DNA of 64,000 nt, taken from assembly GCF_018780385.1 (NCBI RefSeq), contig NZ_JADMJO010000093.1, positions 1 through 64,000 of the forward strand, given 5' to 3'. This document shows, piece by piece, positions 10,157 to 18,913 of the stretch; within the stretch, counting starts at the first letter, position 1, and every line of letters begins with the position of its first letter. This DNA is from Hydrogenophaga sp. Its GTDB lineage: Bacteria > Pseudomonadota > Gammaproteobacteria > Burkholderiales > Burkholderiaceae_C. The notes beneath the pieces are model-generated. The model was not told the origin of the DNA and did not search any database. It worked only from the letters and a program-made list of their open reading frames with translations. The position numbers and the translations under genes were made by a program.

Positions 10157-11564
10157 GGGCGTTGTCCTTCTTGTTGTTGTGTTGTGCGGGATCGAGCGCC
10201 AGCAAAGCCTGCACCACGCGCTCGGTGCGCATGAAGCGCGAGCCCTTGACCAGCACGCTCTGGAACACGGGGCGGTCGTCGCTCACGGCGGCGCACACCG
10301 CGCCGGCCATGGCGGGCACTTCGTTCCAGTGCGTGACGGCGGGCCACACCTTGGCGGCCTGGCCCATCCAGTCACCAGCCACGTGCACAGCTTCTATGCC
10401 GCGTTGGCGCGCGTGAAGCAGCACCTCTTCGTGGAACGCGAGGCCTTGTTCACCCACTTCGCCCATGTCGCCCAGCACCAGCAGGCGCGGCGCGGGCAAC
10501 TCGGCCAGCACATCGATGGCGGCGCGCACCGAGTCGGGGTTCGCGTTGTAGGTGTCGTCGATCAAGGTGAGGGTGCGGCCGTCGAGATGCAGCGCCAGCG
10601 CGCGCGAGCGTCCGCCCACCGGCTCGAACGCGTCGAGCCCGCGCACCACGGCATCCAGCGTCACGCCAGCGGCCAGCGCGCAGGCGGTGGCGGCCAGAGC
10701 GTTGCGCACGTTGTGCCGGCCGGCGATCTTCAGGTGCACCGTGCCCTTGCCGGCGGGCGAAGTGAAGCACAGCGTCCAGGCGCCGTCCTGCCACTCGGTC
10801 TTGAGCGCCATCACGTCGGCTGCCGGATCGGTGTCGCTGAAGGTCATCACGCGGCGGCCCGCGGCAAGGCCGCGCCACAGTGGCGTGTAGGTGTCGTCAG
10901 AGGGGAACACGGCCACGCCCTCGCCCGCCAGCGCCTGGATGACCTGCCCGTTTTCGAGCGCCACGGCTTCCACCGTGGCCATGAATTCCTGATGCTCGCG
11001 CTGCGCGTTGTTGACCAAGGCCACCGTGGGCAGCGTGAGTGCAGCGAGTTCGGCGATCTCACCGGGGTGGTTCATGCCCAGCTCAACCACCGAGAGCTTG
11101 TGCGTGGCGCTCAGGCGCAGCAAGGTGAGCGGCACACCGATGTCGTTGTTGAAATTGCCCTGCGTTGCGTGAGCCGCATCGCCCACCGCCGCACGCAGGA
11201 TGAACGCGATCATCTGCGTCACCGTGGTCTTGCCGTTGCTGCCGGTCACGGCGATCAGCGGCAGATTGAACTGGGCGCGCCACAGACGGCCGAGCTCGCC
11301 GAGGGCGCGGCGCGTGTCGGGCACTTCCACACCGGGCAGGCCGGCCTGCGCCAGGCCGCTGTGCGCGATGGCCGCCACGGCGCCCTGCGCTGCTGCCTGT
11401 GGCAGGAAGTCGTGCGCATCGAAACGCTCACCCTTGAGCGCGACGAACAGATCGCCCGGCTGCAGACTGCGGGTGTCGGTGTGCACGCGGGTGATGGCCA
11501 CATCGGGCTGGCCCACAACGCGGGCGCCGCTGAGTTGGGTGAGCAACTGACCGAGCGTCTTCAT
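10146..11564 (-). CDS. murF: UDP-MurNAc-tripeptide--D-Ala-D-Ala ligase MurF
   Basis: MurF adds the D-Ala-D-Ala dipeptide to complete the cytosolic pentapeptide precursor. The 472-residue protein has the substrate motif [17 protein letters not shown], the P-loop [12 protein letters not shown] (107-118), [17 protein letters not shown] and [10 protein letters not shown]. It ends in a Lys/Asn/Ala tail. The ATG overlaps the murE stop as ATGA, and its own end overlaps mraY by 11 bases. All catalytic motifs are present. Confidence 0.98.
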   Translation of the reverse strand: MKTLGQLLTQLSGARVVGQPDVAITRVHTDTRSLQPGDLFVALKGERFDAHDFLPQAAAQGAVAAIAHSGLAQAGLPGVEVPDTRRALGELGRLWRAQFNLPLIAVTGSNGKTTVTQMIAFILRAAVGDAAHATQGNFNNDIGVPLTLLRLSATHKLSVVELGMNHPGEIAELAALTLPTVALVNNAQREHQEFMATVEAVALENGQVIQALAGEGVAVFPSDDTYTPLWRGLAAGRRVMTFSDTDPAADVMALKTEWQDGAWTLCFTSPAGKGTVHLKIAGRHNVRNALAATACALAAGVTLDAVVRGLDAFEPVGGRSRALALHLDGRTLTLIDDTYNANPDSVRAAIDVLAELPAPRLLVLGDMGEVGEQGLAFHEEVLLHARQRGIEAVHVAGDWMGQAAKVWPAVTHWNEVPAMAGAVCAAVSDDRPVFQSVLVKGSRFMRTERVVQALLALDPAQHNNKKDNAHAA

Positions 11565-13072
11565 GCGTGGACTCCCTGCGCTGCGCGATCGGCCAGCGCC
11601 TGGCGTGCGTGAACCAGATCGGAGAACGGTTTCTTCACACCCATCACCTCCTGGTAGTCCTCGTGACCCTTGCCGGCGATCAGCACGACGTCAGCTGCCT
11701 GGGCACGCGCCACGGCCATCGCGATGGCCCCAGCACGGTCGGGCTCAACCAGCGCAGCACCGGGGTGGGCGAGGCCTGCGACCATCTGGCCCAGGATGCG
11801 GATCGGGTCTTCGCTGCGCGGGTTGTCGCTGGTGAGCACGGCATGCGCCGCTTCGCGTTCGGCCACGGCGGCCATGATCGGGCGCTTGCCGGCATCGCGG
11901 TCGCCGCCGCAGCCCACCACCACCCACAGTGCACCGCCCCGTTGGGCCGCCAGGGGCTGCAGGGCCTGCAGCGCTTTTTCCAGCGCATCGGGCGTGTGCG
12001 CGTAGTCCACCAGCACCAGCGGCTGATCGATGGCGGCGGCTTCGGCCTGCTCCATGCGCCCGGGCACTGGTGTAAGCGCGCCGCAGGCCTTCACGGCTTG
12101 TTGCAGCGAGATACCCAAGCTGCGGGCCGCCGCGAGCACGCACAACAAGTTGGACACGTTGTAGCGACCCACCAAAGGCACTTGCAAGGTGTGGCGTTCG
12201 AGCTCGACGCCCTGCAGATCCCGCTCCACAACGCCGAAGGCCATGCCGGCGCGGGTGAAGGTGATGTCCACGGCGTTCAGCCGGGCCGTTGAATCGATGC
12301 CCACGGTCCACAGGTCCAGCCCGTGTCCATTCGCACGAGACGCCAGTTGCTCGCTTCGGGCATCGTCGGTATTGACCACCGCTGCGCCCAGACCAGGCCA
12401 GTCGAACAGCGCGGCCTTGGCCTCCCAGTAGGCGTCCATGCTGCCGTGGAAGTCGAGGTGGTCCTGGGTGAAATTGGTGAACACGGCCACGCGCACCTGC
12501 GTGGCGTTCAGGCGTCCTTCGATCAAGCCGATGGACGAGGCTTCGATCGCACAGGCTTTCATGCCTTCGTCCACGAACCGGCGCAACTGCTGCTGCAGCA
12601 TCACCGGGTCGGGCGTGGTGAGACCAGTGGGCACCAGCGTCGAGCCCGGCTGACCCATGCCCAGGGTACCGACCACGGCGCAGGGCCGCGCGCAGACCGA
12701 GAGCAACTGCGCGGTCCACCATGCGCACGAGGTCTTGCCGTTGGTGCCGGTGATGGCCACCACATCGAGCGCTGCGCTCGGGTGGTCGCAAAACCCGCTG
12801 GCAATGGCGCCGGCCTGCGCCTTGAGACCACGCACAGCCAGCACGCGTTCATCGTCCAGCGCAAAGGCCTCGACACCATCCCGCTCGACCAACGCCGCCA
12901 CGGCGCCAGACGCCAGGGCACCGCCCACGTAGCGGCGCCCGTCGGTGGCCGCACCGGGCCAGGCGACGAAACCATCACCTGCCTGCAAGCGGCGGCTGTC
13001 GCAATGCAGCGCGCCGGTCACGCTCGCACGCAGCCAGGCGGCGACGTCAAGGGGTTGGTCCTGCGTCTTCAT
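11561..13072 (-). CDS. murE: UDP-MurNAc-Ala-Glu--meso-diaminopimelate ligase MurE
   Basis: MurE adds the third residue of the stem peptide. The 503-residue product starts MKTQDQPLDVAAWLRASV and shows TCDSR-like CDSRRLQAGDGFVA, P-loop TGTNGKTSCAWW (108-119), AIEASSIGL, FTNFTQDHLDFHG and the specificity motif DNPRSEDP. The DNPR signature is the known mark of meso-diaminopimelate (rather than lysine) use, consistent with a Gram-negative wall. The start overlaps the ftsI stop by one base (TGATG), and the end overlaps murF as ATGA. Confidence 0.97.
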   Translation of the reverse strand: MKTQDQPLDVAAWLRASVTGALHCDSRRLQAGDGFVAWPGAATDGRRYVGGALASGAVAALVERDGVEAFALDDERVLAVRGLKAQAGAIASGFCDHPSAALDVVAITGTNGKTSCAWWTAQLLSVCARPCAVVGTLGMGQPGSTLVPTGLTTPDPVMLQQQLRRFVDEGMKACAIEASSIGLIEGRLNATQVRVAVFTNFTQDHLDFHGSMDAYWEAKAALFDWPGLGAAVVNTDDARSEQLASRANGHGLDLWTVGIDSTARLNAVDITFTRAGMAFGVVERDLQGVELERHTLQVPLVGRYNVSNLLCVLAAARSLGISLQQAVKACGALTPVPGRMEQAEAAAIDQPLVLVDYAHTPDALEKALQALQPLAAQRGGALWVVVGCGGDRDAGKRPIMAAVAEREAAHAVLTSDNPRSEDPIRILGQMVAGLAHPGAALVEPDRAGAIAMAVARAQAADVVLIAGKGHEDYQEVMGVKKPFSDLVHARQALADRAAQGVHA

Positions 13073-14805
13073 CAAAACGACTCCTCGACCACTTCGGTGA
13101 CGATCTGCGGCTTCACGCTCATGTCGGGTTGCACACCGAGGATGCGCAAGGTCTGCTGCACCGTTTCGCTGAACACGGGCGCCGCCACCAGACCACCGTA
13201 GTACTGACCGTTGGTGGGTTCGTCGACCATCACGGCCACCACGATGCGTGGCGCCTCCACCGGCGCCAGCCCCACGAAGAAGCTGCGGTACTTCTTGTCG
13301 GCGTAGCCCTTGCCTTCCTGTTTTCGCGCGGTGCCCGACTTGCCACCCACCGAGTAGCCCATGGTCTGTGCACGCGAGCCCGTGCCGCCGGGGCCGGCCG
13401 CGAGTTGCAGCATGGCGCGCACGGCGACCGCGTTCTTCTCGCTGAACACGCGAACGCCACCCACCGGCTCCTCGGCCTTCTGCAGCGTGACCGGGATCAA
13501 CTCGCCGTCGCGCGCGAAGATGGTGTAGGCCTGCGCGAGCTGGAACAACGAGGCCGAGAGGCCGTAGCCGTAGCTCATGGTGGCCTGCTCGATCGGACGC
13601 CAGGACTTGTAGGGACGCAGGCGGCCGGTCACGGCACCGGGGAAAGGCACCTGGGGCTTCTGCCCGAAGCCGGCCTGGGCGTAGGTCTCCCACATCTCGC
13701 GCGGGCTCATCTGCATGGCCAGCTTGACGGTGCCCACGTTGCTCGACTTCTGGATGACCTGGGCCACGGTCAACACATCGTTGGGATGTGAATCGCTGAT
13801 GGTGGAGCCACCGATCGTGATGCGGCCGGGCGCCGTGTTGATGGGTGTGGTGGGCTTGACCAGCCCCTTGTCCAGCGCGAGTGCGGTGATGAAGGGCTTC
13901 ATTGTCGAGCCGGGCTCGAAGCTGTCGGTGAGCACGCGGTTGCGCAACTGCTCGCCGCTGAGGTTCATGCGCCGGTTGGGGTTGTAGCTGGGGTAGTTGG
14001 CCAAGGCGAGCACCTCGCCGGTCTGGGTGTCGAGCACCACCACGCTGCCCGCGCGCGCCTTGTGGGTCAGCACCGCTTCCTTGAGCTTCTGGTAGGCGAA
14101 GTACTGCACCTTGCTGTCGATCGAGAGCTGCAGGTCCGGGCCGTCCACCGGCGGCACCACGTCGCGCACGTCTTCGACCACGCGGCCCAGTCGGTCCTTG
14201 ATGACGCGGCGCGAACCGTTCTTGCCCGAGAGTTGCTGGTTGAACGCCAGCTCCACGCCTTCCTGACCCCGGTCTTCCACGTTGGTGAAACCGACCACGT
14301 GCGCGGCCGCTTCACCTTCGGGGTATTGGCGCTTGTACTCGCGGCGCTGGTAGACGCCCTTGATGCCCAGCGCGGCGATCTCCTTGGCCACCGGCTCGTC
14401 CACCTGGCGCTTGACCCACACAAAGGTCTTGTCGTCCACCAGCAGGCGCTTGCGCAGCTCGGCCAGGGGCATGTCCAGCAGCTTGGCCAGCTGCTTCAGC
14501 TTGGGATCGGCGCGGTCCACGTCTTCGGGGATGGCCCAGATGCTTTGCGCCACCACGCTGGAGGCAAGGATCAGACCATTGCGATCGAGCACACGGCCCC
14601 GGTTGGCCGGCAGCTCCAGGGTGCGCGCAAAACGCACCTCACCCTGGCGCTGGAAAAAGTCGTTGCCGAACACCTGCACATACGCCGCACGGCCGCCAAG
14701 GCCTGCGAACGCCACCGCCAGCGCAGCGACGATGAACTTGCTGCGCCACACCGGCGTCTTGCTGGCCAGCAACGGGCTGGCGCTGTAGTTGATGCTGCGG
14801 CTCAT
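13072..14805 (-). CDS. ftsI: Septal peptidoglycan transpeptidase FtsI (PBP3)
   Basis: FtsI is the class B penicillin-binding protein that crosslinks septal peptidoglycan together with FtsW. The 577-residue protein has one N-terminal transmembrane anchor (about residues 23-40), a PBP dimerisation domain (RGRVLDRNG at 69-77), and a transpeptidase domain. The three active-site motifs are STMK (300-303, catalytic Ser300), SSN (354-356) and KSGT (489-492). The length is typical. It is followed by a one-base overlap with murE and preceded by an ATGA overlap with ftsL. Confidence 0.98.
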   Translation of the reverse strand: MSRSINYSASPLLASKTPVWRSKFIVAALAVAFAGLGGRAAYVQVFGNDFFQRQGEVRFARTLELPANRGRVLDRNGLILASSVVAQSIWAIPEDVDRADPKLKQLAKLLDMPLAELRKRLLVDDKTFVWVKRQVDEPVAKEIAALGIKGVYQRREYKRQYPEGEAAAHVVGFTNVEDRGQEGVELAFNQQLSGKNGSRRVIKDRLGRVVEDVRDVVPPVDGPDLQLSIDSKVQYFAYQKLKEAVLTHKARAGSVVVLDTQTGEVLALANYPSYNPNRRMNLSGEQLRNRVLTDSFEPGSTMKPFITALALDKGLVKPTTPINTAPGRITIGGSTISDSHPNDVLTVAQVIQKSSNVGTVKLAMQMSPREMWETYAQAGFGQKPQVPFPGAVTGRLRPYKSWRPIEQATMSYGYGLSASLFQLAQAYTIFARDGELIPVTLQKAEEPVGGVRVFSEKNAVAVRAMLQLAAGPGGTGSRAQTMGYSVGGKSGTARKQEGKGYADKKYRSFFVGLAPVEAPRIVVAVMVDEPTNGQYYGGLVAAPVFSETVQQTLRILGVQPDMSVKPQIVTEVVEESF

Positions 14806-15095
14806 TTCGCCACCTCCGCAGGTGCTGCGGGCTCGAACACCGTCACGTACTGCGTGATGCCCGGTGTAACCGGGCGCATCTGCAACTGGCGAGTGGCGAG
14901 CTGCTGCACCCGCGCCGGCGTGGCCTGCGCGCGCTTTTGCACCTGCAGCTGTTCGTGCTCGGATTCCAGCTTGCGCGACTGCGCCTGCGCCTTGTCGAGC
15001 GCGGCGTACAGCCGGCGCGACTCGTACTGGGTGTGCACGAGGTAGAAGGCGCTGGCGACCACGGCCAGCAGCAGGACGAGGTTGAGGCGAATCAC
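14802..15095 (-). CDS. ftsL: Cell division protein FtsL
   Basis: FtsL is a small bitopic divisome protein that forms a complex with FtsB and FtsQ and activates FtsWI. The 97-residue product has a hydrophobic helix at residues 3-20 and a periplasmic coiled-coil segment (ALDKAQAQSRKLESEHEQLQ, 32-51) with heptad-like spacing. Sequence conservation of FtsL is always low; the call rests on size, topology and position between rsmH and ftsI (ATGA overlap with ftsI). A palindromic repeat fills the gap between rsmH and ftsL. Confidence 0.93.
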   Translation of the reverse strand: MIRLNLVLLLAVVASAFYLVHTQYESRRLYAALDKAQAQSRKLESEHEQLQVQKRAQATPARVQQLATRQLQMRPVTPGITQYVTVFEPAAPAEVAK

Positions 15096-15102
15096 GGCAA
15101 AG

Positions 15103-15184
15103 CCCCCACGCTTGTCACTGCGTGGACTACGCTGCCCCCCGAGGGGGCGCGAGCTTGCTTGGGGCGGCCCTGCGCTGCGCTCAT
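15103..15184 (-). repeat. Palindromic repeat family B, copy 1 (between rsmH and ftsL)
   Basis: An 82-base element runs from CCCCCACGC at 15103 to the CTCATG at 15184 and is about 90% identical to 18192-18274 between hslV and hslU, in the same orientation. It has a strong central hairpin GCCCCC-CGA-GGGGGC and a second GC-rich arm. The rsmH stop codon (15181-15183) lies inside the element edge, so the repeat supplies the end of the reading frame. It lies 7 bp before the ftsL start and breaks what is otherwise a tightly packed operon. Confidence 0.85.
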
Positions 15185-16107
15185 GCCTGCGCCTCCGTGC
15201 GCTCAGCCACTCGCATCACTGCACTGCGGGATCGCGCGTTGGCCTTGACCTCTTCATCCGACGGCATCACACGCTTGAGCCCCCGAAGCGCCATGGGCGC
15301 GGGCTCGGCAAACGGCACGCGACGGTCCACCACGGCGCGCGAATGGCGCGCCATGAACTGCTTGACCATGCGGTCTTCGAGCGAGTGGAAGCTGATCACC
15401 ACCAGATTTCCTCCGGGACGCAACACCTGCAGGCTGGCCTCTAGCGCTTGTTGCAGCTCTTCAAGCTCGGCGTTGATGAAAATCCGAAAAGCCTGAAATG
15501 TGCGCGTTGCAGGGTCCTTGCCCGGCTCGCGGGTTTTGACCGCGCCAGCCACGACTTCGGCCAGCTCGCGGGTGGTTCGAAAAGGGCCCCGTTCCTGTCG
15601 GCGACGATCAATCGCCTTTGCAACCTGTTGAGCAAACCGTTCTTCGCCATATTCACGGATGACCTCCGACAGGGTGGATACATCGGCCGTTTCCAGCCAC
15701 TGAGCCACGCTCTGGCCGCGCGTGGTATCCATGCGCATGTCCAGAGGACCATCGTGGCGAAAAGAAAAACCCCTCTCGGGGTCGTCGATCTGCGGCGAAC
15801 TCACGCCGAGGTCCATGAGCACACCATCCACACTGGTCGCCCCCAGTTCGCCCAGGTGGGAAAAGCCCTCGTGGCGGATGGAAAGGCGTGCATCGCTGGC
15901 GGCGAGCGCCTGCGCCGCTTCCACGGCTTGAGGATCCTTGTCGAAGACAGTCAGCCGCCCTTGACGGGACAGCTGCTCGAGAATCAATCGAGAGTGGCCG
16001 CCGCGCCCGAAGGTGGCGTCCACATAGTGACCGTCCGGGTTGATCGCCAGTGCTTGCACGGCTTCGTTCAACAGGACGGTGTGGTGAATCCATGTGCCTT
16101 GCACCAT
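15181..16107 (-). CDS. rsmH: 16S rRNA (cytosine1402-N4)-methyltransferase RsmH
   Basis: RsmH (MraW) methylates N4 of C1402 in 16S rRNA, tuning the ribosomal P site. The 308-residue protein starts [20 protein letters not shown] and contains the SAM-binding [61 protein letters not shown] and [14 protein letters not shown]. The frame extends upstream without a stop, but that part is the mraZ shadow and the ATG 5 bp after the mraZ stop gives the family N-terminus. Its stop codon lies within a family B repeat. Confidence 0.97.
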   Translation of the reverse strand: MVQGTWIHHTVLLNEAVQALAINPDGHYVDATFGRGGHSRLILEQLSRQGRLTVFDKDPQAVEAAQALAASDARLSIRHEGFSHLGELGATSVDGVLMDLGVSSPQIDDPERGFSFRHDGPLDMRMDTTRGQSVAQWLETADVSTLSEVIREYGEERFAQQVAKAIDRRRQERGPFRTTRELAEVVAGAVKTREPGKDPATRTFQAFRIFINAELEELQQALEASLQVLRPGGNLVVISFHSLEDRMVKQFMARHSRAVVDRRVPFAEPAPMALRGLKRVMPSDEEVKANARSRSAVMRVAERTEAQA

Positions 16108-16112
16108 CACCC

Positions 16113-16538
16113 TTAGAAAGAGAAGTCCTTGAAGACATCGGGCATGTCGGCCTTCATGGCTTCGGCTTCCTGGGCGGCGTAGACCTGCGCGTCCCACAGT
16201 TCGAAATAGGCGCCCATGCCGAGCAGCACCACGTCCTTGCTGATGCCGGCGGCCGCGCGCAGCTCGGGCGAGACAAGCACGCGACCGGTGCCGTCCATCT
16301 CCACGTCCATGGCATTGCCCAGGAAGATGCGCTTCCACCACTGGGCCTGCATGGGCAAGGAGGCGATACGTTCGCGGAACTGCTCCCACGCGGTGCGCGG
16401 GAAAATCATCAGACAGCCGTGGGGGTGTTTGGTGATGGTGAGCTGACTCGCGCCCGCGCTCAGGACGTCACGGTGCCGGGTTGGCACCGAGAGCCGACCC
16501 TTGGCGTCGAGACTGAGAGAAGAAGCACCCTGAAACAC
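16113..16538 (-). CDS. mraZ: Transcriptional regulator MraZ (GTG start)
   Basis: MraZ is the AbrB-fold DNA-binding protein that opens the dcw cluster and represses it by binding direct repeats upstream of its own gene. I place the start at GTG 16538 (protein [22 protein letters not shown]), giving 141 residues. An AAGGA Shine-Dalgarno lies 9 bases upstream, and this is the family N-terminus. A longer GTG start at 16571 would add 11 residues and run through the operator repeats. Both MraZ halves are visible ([35 protein letters not shown]). Confidence 0.95.
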   Translation of the reverse strand: MFQGASSLSLDAKGRLSVPTRHRDVLSAGASQLTITKHPHGCLMIFPRTAWEQFRERIASLPMQAQWWKRIFLGNAMDVEMDGTGRVLVSPELRAAAGISKDVVLLGMGAYFELWDAQVYAAQEAEAMKADMPDVFKDFSF

Positions 16539-16555
16539 CGCGATCAATCCTTGGA

Positions 16556-16593
16556 AAACACTTTTCACCACTTAAATGCACTTTTTTCCACTT
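16556..16593 (-). promoter_or_regulatory. MraZ operator: four AAGTG boxes at exact 10-bp spacing
   Basis: Read on the minus strand, GTGG, GTGC, GTGG and GTGT begin at 16591, 16581, 16571 and 16561, each preceded by AA or TAA, so an AAGTG box recurs four times every 10 bp. MraZ is known to bind direct repeats (TGGGA in E. coli, AAAGTG-type in mollicutes) with 10-bp periodicity. The boxes lie 20-55 bases upstream of the GTG start and overlap the suggested -10 region. This supports autorepression; binding itself is inference. Confidence 0.8.
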
Positions 16594-16617
16594 TATCAGG
16601 AAAACCAAGGCGTGCAA
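16590..16617 (-). promoter_or_regulatory. Candidate promoter of the dcw cluster
   Basis: On the minus strand TTGCAC (16617-16612) is followed after 16 bases by TAAAGT (16595-16590), a weak sigma-70 pair. The first MraZ box overlaps the -10 hexamer, which fits repression. The rest of the 314-bp mraZ-hslU gap (16618-16852) holds no gene or clear terminator that I can see. Confidence 0.4.
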
Positions 16618-16852
16618 CTCAGCGGAGACAAATTTTTTCCAATGAAATCAACCACTTAGGATCGATTTTGAAGATCGCGACGAGTCAAAACTGCATTAAA
16701 AGCAAGCACTTACAACCGGCTTTGCATGTGAAGCTTCAAAACCCTGTCGGGTCCGGGGTCGTCCGAACGGGCCCAGGGATCGGCATGGGCCGACCAACGG
16801 CTTGCGTCGGTGGCCGTCGGCGTCAATGGACCGGCGTGCAGCCCCGTGACGG

Positions 16853-18187
16853 TCAGAGGATGTAGCGCGAGAGGTCTTCGTTGCGGCTGAGCGCGGCCAG
16901 GCGCCCGTTCACGTAGGCCGCATCGATGGTGATGGTCTGGCCTTGCAGCTTCGTGGCGTCGAAACTCACCTCATCCAGCAGGTGCTCCATCACGGTGGCC
17001 AGGCGGCGCGCGCCAATGTTCTCGGTCCGCTCGTTCACGTCGCAGGCGATCTGTGCCAGCTGACGGATCCCCTCGGGTGAAAACTCGAGCGTGACGCCTT
17101 CGGTGGCCAGCAACGCCTGGTACTGGCGCACCAGCGACGCATGGGTCTGCGTGAGAATCGCCTCGAAGTCGTCAACCGAGAGCGACTGCAGTTCGACGCG
17201 GATAGGAAAGCGCCCCTGCAGTTCAGGAATCAAATCGCTCGGCTTGCTCAGGTGGAACGCGCCGCTGGCGATGAAGAGAATGTGGTCGGTCTTGATCACG
17301 CCGTACTTGGTGGACACGGTCGTGCCTTCCACCAGGGGCAGCAGGTCGCGCTGCACACCCTGACGCGACACCTCGGCACTGCCGGAGTCGTTGCGCGAGG
17401 TCACCTTGTCGATCTCGTCAATGAACACGATGCCGTTCTGCTCCGCGTTGTGAAGCGCACGTGTCTTGATCTCGTCGTCGTTGACCAGCTTGCCCGCCTC
17501 TTCGTCGATGAGGAGCCTCATCGCCTCTGCGATCTTGAGTTTGCGGGTCTGGCGCTTGCCGGCACCGATCTGACTGAACATGCCGCGCAATTGCTCGGCC
17601 ATGTCCTCCATACCGGCCGGACCCATGATCTCCATGGTCGGGCGGGGCTCCAGCAAATCGATCTCGATCTCGCGGTCGTTCAAGTCGCCTTCGCGCAGCT
17701 TCTTGCGGAAGTTCTGCCGGGCCGTGCTCTCGGGCAGCGGGACCACATTGGTCACTGGCTCGGCACTGCGGGCCGGGGGGATCAGGATGTCGAGAATGCG
17801 GTCTTCGGCAGCGTCTTCGGCACGCACGCGCTGCTTGCGCATTTCCACCTCGCGCGTCTGCTTGATCGCGATCTCGGCGAGGTCGCGGATGATGCTGTCC
17901 ACATCCTTGCCCACGTAGCCCACTTCGGTGAACTTGGTGGCCTCGACCTTGATGAAGGGCGCATCAGCCAAACGCGCCAGGCGGCGCGCAATCTCGGTCT
18001 TGCCCACGCCGGTGGGGCCGATCATTAGGATGTTCTTGGGCGTGATCTCGGGGCGCAACTTTTCGTCGACCTGCTGGCGCCGCCAGCGGTTGCGCAGCGC
18101 AATGGCCACGGCGCGCTTGGCGCCCTTCTGGCCAATGATGAAACGGTCGAGTTCGGAAACGATTTCCTGAGGGGTCATTGAGGACAT
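16853..18187 (-). CDS. hslU: ATP-dependent protease ATPase subunit HslU
   Basis: HslU (ClpY) is the AAA+ hexamer that unfolds substrates and feeds them to the HslV peptidase in the cytosol. The 444-residue protein has Walker [14 protein letters not shown] (about 53-65), the inserted I-domain with [20 protein letters not shown], Walker [10 protein letters not shown], and the C-terminal [19 protein letters not shown] ending in a hydrophobic SRYIL tail that docks into HslV. Length equals the E. coli protein (443). A second ATG three codons in is an alternative start. It is downstream of hslV in one operon, interrupted by a repeat. Confidence 0.98.
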   Translation of the reverse strand: MSSMTPQEIVSELDRFIIGQKGAKRAVAIALRNRWRRQQVDEKLRPEITPKNILMIGPTGVGKTEIARRLARLADAPFIKVEATKFTEVGYVGKDVDSIIRDLAEIAIKQTREVEMRKQRVRAEDAAEDRILDILIPPARSAEPVTNVVPLPESTARQNFRKKLREGDLNDREIEIDLLEPRPTMEIMGPAGMEDMAEQLRGMFSQIGAGKRQTRKLKIAEAMRLLIDEEAGKLVNDDEIKTRALHNAEQNGIVFIDEIDKVTSRNDSGSAEVSRQGVQRDLLPLVEGTTVSTKYGVIKTDHILFIASGAFHLSKPSDLIPELQGRFPIRVELQSLSVDDFEAILTQTHASLVRQYQALLATEGVTLEFSPEGIRQLAQIACDVNERTENIGARRLATVMEHLLDEVSFDATKLQGQTITIDAAYVNGRLAALSRNEDLSRYIL

Positions 18188-18191
18188 GGAA

Positions 18192-18274
18192 CCCCCACGC
18201 TCGTCACTGCGTGTACTTCGCTGCCCCCCGAGGGGGCGCGAGCTTGCTTGGGACGGCCCGGCGCTGCGCTCATG
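18192..18274 (-). repeat. Palindromic repeat family B, copy 2 (between hslV and hslU)
   Basis: This is the second copy of the 82-83-base element seen at 15103-15184, same orientation, differing at only a few bases. It starts 4 bases after the hslV stop and ends 4 bases before the hslU start, so it fills the intercistronic gap exactly. The central hairpin GCCCCC/GGGGGC is intact. In this position it could set mRNA stability or the HslV:HslU ratio (inference). Confidence 0.85.
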
Positions 18275-18278
18275 GTGT

Positions 18279-18827
18279 TCATTCCAATGTTTCGATGGTG
18301 TGGTTCATGTTGGTGTAAATGCACAATTCACCCGCAATGCCGAGGGAGCGCCGCACGATGTCTTCTGCGCTGAGTTCGGTGTGATCGAGCAGGGCCTTGG
18401 CCGCAGCCTGCGCATAGGCGCCACCCGATCCGATGGCCACAATGCCGTGCTCGGGCTCCAGCACATCACCGTTGCCGGTGATGATCAGCGAGGCACTGTG
18501 GTCGGCCACGGCGAGCATGGCCTCCAGACGGCGCAGCACGCGGTCGGTGCGCCAGTCGCGCGTGAGTTCGATGGCCGCGCGCACCAAGTGGCCCTGGTGC
18601 TTCTCCAGCTTGGCTTCGAAACGCTCGAACAGCGTGAAGGCATCTGCCGTGGCGCCGGCGAAGCCGGCCAGCACCTTGTCGTGGTGCAGCTTGCGCACCT
18701 TGCGGGCCGTGCCCTTGACGATGATGTTGCCCAGCGTGACTTGGCCATCCCCACCGATGGCGACCTGCACCCCGGCGGGTGTCTGGCGGCGCACGCAGAT
18801 GATGGTGGTTCCGTGAAATGATTCCAT
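18279..18827 (-). CDS. hslV: ATP-dependent protease peptidase subunit HslV
   Basis: HslV (ClpQ) is the threonine peptidase of the HslUV protease, a dodecamer with N-terminal Thr active sites. From the start [15 protein letters not shown] the product has 182 residues. The catalytic threonine would be the first of the TT pair, exposed after removal of the MESFHG propeptide; E. coli HslV lacks such a propeptide. [26 protein letters not shown] and the C-terminal [19 protein letters not shown] are conserved. An in-frame ATG ten codons upstream (18857) is possible, but neither start has a clear Shine-Dalgarno sequence. Confidence 0.96.
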   Translation of the reverse strand: MESFHGTTIICVRRQTPAGVQVAIGGDGQVTLGNIIVKGTARKVRKLHHDKVLAGFAGATADAFTLFERFEAKLEKHQGHLVRAAIELTRDWRTDRVLRRLEAMLAVADHSASLIITGNGDVLEPEHGIVAIGSGGAYAQAAAKALLDHTELSAEDIVRRSLGIAGELCIYTNMNHTIETLE

Positions 18828-18874
18828 GGCGTTCAATTGGGGTTGATCGGGAGCCATGCAACAGCACCCGGCAT

Positions 18875-18891
18875 CGTTGTTTGAAACAACG
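18875..18891. promoter_or_regulatory. Perfect 17-bp palindrome upstream of hslV
   Basis: CGTTGTTT-G-AAACAACG is a perfect inverted repeat with 8-bp arms around one base, in the 86-bp gap between the stop of the STAS-like gene (18914) and the hslV start. No T-run follows on either strand, so it does not look like a terminator. It may be an operator for hslVU; no known motif that I can name matches it. Confidence 0.5.
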
Positions 18892-18913
18892 TGTAGGACC
18901 CGCTCAGCGCAGA

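Noticed and set aside
15181-16389. 402-residue reading for rsmH
   Set aside because: The first 94 residues are the mraZ sequence in another frame; the ATG at 16107 gives the family N-terminus.
16738-16752. Small hairpin ACCC-GACA-GGGT followed by TTTT downstream of hslU
   Set aside because: A 4-bp stem is too weak to call a terminator with confidence.
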